Assembly: GCF_001017435.1 (NCBI RefSeq)
Contig: NZ_CP011371.1
Span: 5,022,001 to 5,086,000 of the forward strand
Direction of reading: 5' to 3'
Source of the DNA: Caldimonas brevitalea
Lineage (GTDB): Bacteria > Pseudomonadota > Gammaproteobacteria > Burkholderiales > Burkholderiaceae_C
DNA length: 64,000 nt
Shown: positions 62,152 through 64,000 of the stretch, piece by piece
Layout: every line of letters begins with the position of its first letter
Numbering within the stretch: the stretch's first letter is position 1
The notes under the pieces: generated by a model
Databases searched by the model: none
Told to the model about the DNA's origin: nothing
Seen by the model: only the letters and a program-made list of their open reading frames with translations
Program-made: the position numbers and the translations under genes

Positions 62152-64000
62152 GCGTGGGCTCCGATGATCGAACCGATGCGGATCGTGTGGGTTTCAGGAA
62201 TTTCGCTGTGGCCGAGCACGCTCAGGCGGGGCGCGGCGCGCTTCAGCAGCCGGGCCATCGGGGCGCGGATCATGTCGGGTACCAGCAAACAGGCGGGCAC
62301 GCCCAGGTCTTCCTGCTTCTTCGAGGCCTGCGCGGCCGACTTGGTCAGCGTTTCGGCCACGCCCGGGTCGAGCGCCGCGCCGTGCGGCGACAACAGGGCC
62401 TGGGTGATCAGGCGCTCCAGCTCGGGCTCGATCGCAATCACGTCGAGCTCCTTGGCCGGGCCGTAGATTTGCTGGACGATCGCCGGGGCCAGGCTGATGC
62501 GCACGCGCTTGGCCAGTTCACCCGGGTCGGTGATCGTGGCGCCATGTTCGGCAAGCGATTCGACGATGGTGCGCATGTCGCGGATATGGACCGATTCTTC
62601 GAGCAGCAGCTGCAGCACGCGCTGGAGCGTCGCGACGCCGACCATCTTCGGCACCACGTCTTCCATCAGTTGCGGGGCAAGCTTCGTCACGTGTTCCACC
62701 AGTTGCTGTGTTTCGCTGCGGCCGAGCAACTTGGCCGCTTGAACTTGCATCAAGTGTGAAAGATGGGTGGCCACCACGGTCGAGGAATCAACAACCGTAA
62801 ATCCGGCCATTTGCGCGCTTTCTTTCTGGCGCTCCTCAATCCACACGGCGGGCAGCCCGAAGGCCGGATCGGTGGTCTGCGTGCCGATCAGCGGCGTGTT
62901 GGCGTGGCCCGGGTTGATCGCCAGGAACATGCCGGGGAAGCACTCACCTTCGCCGATCACCGCGCCGCGCAAGGTGATGCGGTACACGCTCGGCTTGAGT
63001 TCGAGGTTGTCGCGGATGTGCACCGCCGGCGGCAAGAAGCCGACGTCCTGGGCGAACTTGCGCCGCACGCCCTTGATGCGCGCCAGCAGATCGCCCTGGC
63101 GCTCCTTGTCGACCAGCTGGATCAGCCGGTAGCCCACCTCCAGGCCCAGCGTGTCCACGGGCTGCAGGTCGTCCCAGCTCGCCTCGGCGTTCGGGTTGGC
63201 GGCGGGCGCGGGCGGTGCCAGCTCGGCTTGGTGTTTGGCCTTTTCGTTGCGCCGGTGCATCCACCACGCGCCGTAGCCGAAAGCGCCGGCAATCCCCAGA
63301 AACGTGAAATGCGGCATGCCCGGGATCACGCCAAGGAAGCCGATGATGGCGCCGGTCAGCCCCAGCACGCGCGGCGTGTTGAACAGCTGCCGCATGATCT
63401 GGCTGCCGACGTCCTGGTCCTTGCCGACGCGCGACACCACCATGGCCGACGCGATCGAGATCAGCAGGGCCGGAATCTGCGCCACCAGCGCATCACCGAC
63501 GGCCAGCAGGATGTAGCTGTCGGCCGCCTGGCCGATGCCCAGCCCGTGCTGCACCATGCCGACGATCAAGCCGCCGATGATGTTGATCACCAGGATCAGG
63601 ATGCCGGCCACCGCGTCGCCGCGCACGAATTTCGACGCACCGTCCATCGAGCCGAAAAATTCCGCCTCGTCGCCCACTTCGGCACGGCGTCGCTTGGCTT
63701 CCTTCTCGTCGATCAGGCCGGCGTTCAAATCGGCGTCGATCGCCATCTGCTTGCCGGGCATCGCGTCCAACGTGAAGCGCGCGCTCACCTCGGCGATCCG
63801 CTCCGCGCCCTTGGTCACGACGATGAAGTTGATCACCACCAGGATCGCGAACACGATCAAGCCGACCGCGAAATTTCCGCCGATCAGGAAGTGGCCGAAC
63901 GACTCGATCACCTGCCCCGCCGCGCCGGTGCCGGTGTGGCCTTCGAGCAGCACGACCCGGGTCGACGCGACGTTGAGCGACAGCCGCAGCATCGTGGTCA
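62148..64000 (-). CDS. flhA: Flagellar export gate protein FlhA, N-terminus beyond window
   Basis: The gene runs off the right edge, so the first residues (about 75 of a typical 695) are missing. The visible part starts in the membrane domain (TTMLRLSLNVASTRVVLLEGHTGTGAAG), carries the FHIPEP-type loop region with GKQMAIDADLNAGLIDEKEAKRRR and GSMDGASKFVRGDAVAGILILVINIIGG, and continues with the cytoplasmic domain (about 280 onward: LEVGYRLIQLVDKERQGDLLARIKGVRRKFAQDVGFLPP, HLSHLMQVQAAKLLGR). FlhA energises and selects export substrates with FlhB and FliHIJ. The M at 63992 is internal, not the start. Its stop overlaps flhF. Confidence 0.95.
   Translation of the reverse strand, partial: TTMLRLSLNVASTRVVLLEGHTGTGAAGQVIESFGHFLIGGNFAVGLIVFAILVVINFIVVTKGAERIAEVSARFTLDAMPGKQMAIDADLNAGLIDEKEAKRRRAEVGDEAEFFGSMDGASKFVRGDAVAGILILVINIIGGLIVGMVQHGLGIGQAADSYILLAVGDALVAQIPALLISIASAMVVSRVGKDQDVGSQIMRQLFNTPRVLGLTGAIIGFLGVIPGMPHFTFLGIAGAFGYGAWWMHRRNEKAKHQAELAPPAPAANPNAEASWDDLQPVDTLGLEVGYRLIQLVDKERQGDLLARIKGVRRKFAQDVGFLPPAVHIRDNLELKPSVYRITLRGAVIGEGECFPGMFLAINPGHANTPLIGTQTTDPAFGLPAVWIEERQKESAQMAGFTVVDSSTVVATHLSHLMQVQAAKLLGRSETQQLVEHVTKLAPQLMEDVVPKMVGVATLQRVLQLLLEESVHIRDMRTIVESLAEHGATITDPGELAKRVRISLAPAIVQQIYGPAKELDVIAIEPELERLITQALLSPHGAALDPGVAETLTKSAAQASKKQEDLGVPACLLVPDMIRAPMARLLKRAAPRLSVLGHSEIPETHTIRIGSIIGAHA

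Noticed and set aside
1..64000. CRISPR array, insertion sequence or prophage
   Set aside because: No regularly spaced repeats, transposase or phage genes were seen.

Overview
The window is GC-rich DNA from a flagellated Gram-negative bacterium, most likely a betaproteobacterium of the order Burkholderiales (Caldimonas/Rubrivivax/Leptothrix type). The clues are a Burkholderia-type porin, two PEP-CTERM proteins, a flgA / flgB-L / flgMN layout, and a flhA-flhF-flhG-fliA operon. The genus is inference only; no marker gene fixes it. I saw no insertion sequence, CRISPR array, rRNA gene or phage gene.

Region 1 (298-26166, all + strand) is a hybrid polyketide/nonribosomal-peptide gene cluster. It encodes a KS-AT-ACP polyketide synthase, a free-standing MupA/Atu3671-type flavin monooxygenase, a Rossmann enzyme resembling cyanobacterial acyl-ACP reductase, a FAAL-ACP-C-A-PCP synthetase and a TubC-C-A-PCP-C-A-PCP synthetase. 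These are followed by a carboxymuconolactone-decarboxylase-fold protein, a nucleotidyltransferase-fold protein, an MFS exporter, a small unassigned protein, a stand-alone AMP ligase, a type II thioesterase, a LysE exporter and a porin. Many junctions overlap by 4 nt, so the set looks like one long operon. Neither synthetase ends in a thioesterase or reductase domain, so the release step is open. The discrete reductase, which keeps the candidate catalytic Cys, is the best candidate, and it is translationally coupled to the luciferase-like monooxygenase.

Region 2 (26222-27708) holds a GNAT acetyltransferase, tRNA-Ser(UGA) and a small PEP-CTERM protein with a clear terminator.

Region 3 (27779-44467) is a signalling block: a PAS histidine kinase, a GGDEF cyclase, a coupled pair of hybrid kinase and REC-PAS-GGDEF-EAL protein, a second membrane kinase on the opposite strand, a REC-ANTAR regulator beside a multi-PAS HisKA_2 kinase, and an HDOD/degenerate-EAL protein. 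It lies directly beside the flagellar genes and probably feeds c-di-GMP and phosphorelay signals into motility or matrix decisions.

Region 4 (44534-56859) is the flagellar axial operon flgBCDEFGHIJKL on the minus strand, with divergent flgA, flgM (preceded by a well-spaced sigma-28-like promoter) and flgN. Region 5 (56944-58919) has a strong bidirectional hairpin, a HAF-repeat PEP-CTERM protein and a 791-bp stretch without a convincing gene but with inverted repeats. Region 6 (58920-64000) is the minus-strand fliA, flhG-like, flhF and flhA (cut by the window edge). The FlhG-like protein has lost its Walker A motif.

Most other open frames, including several over 1000 codons antisense to the synthetases, are shadows of high-GC coding sequence and are left out.
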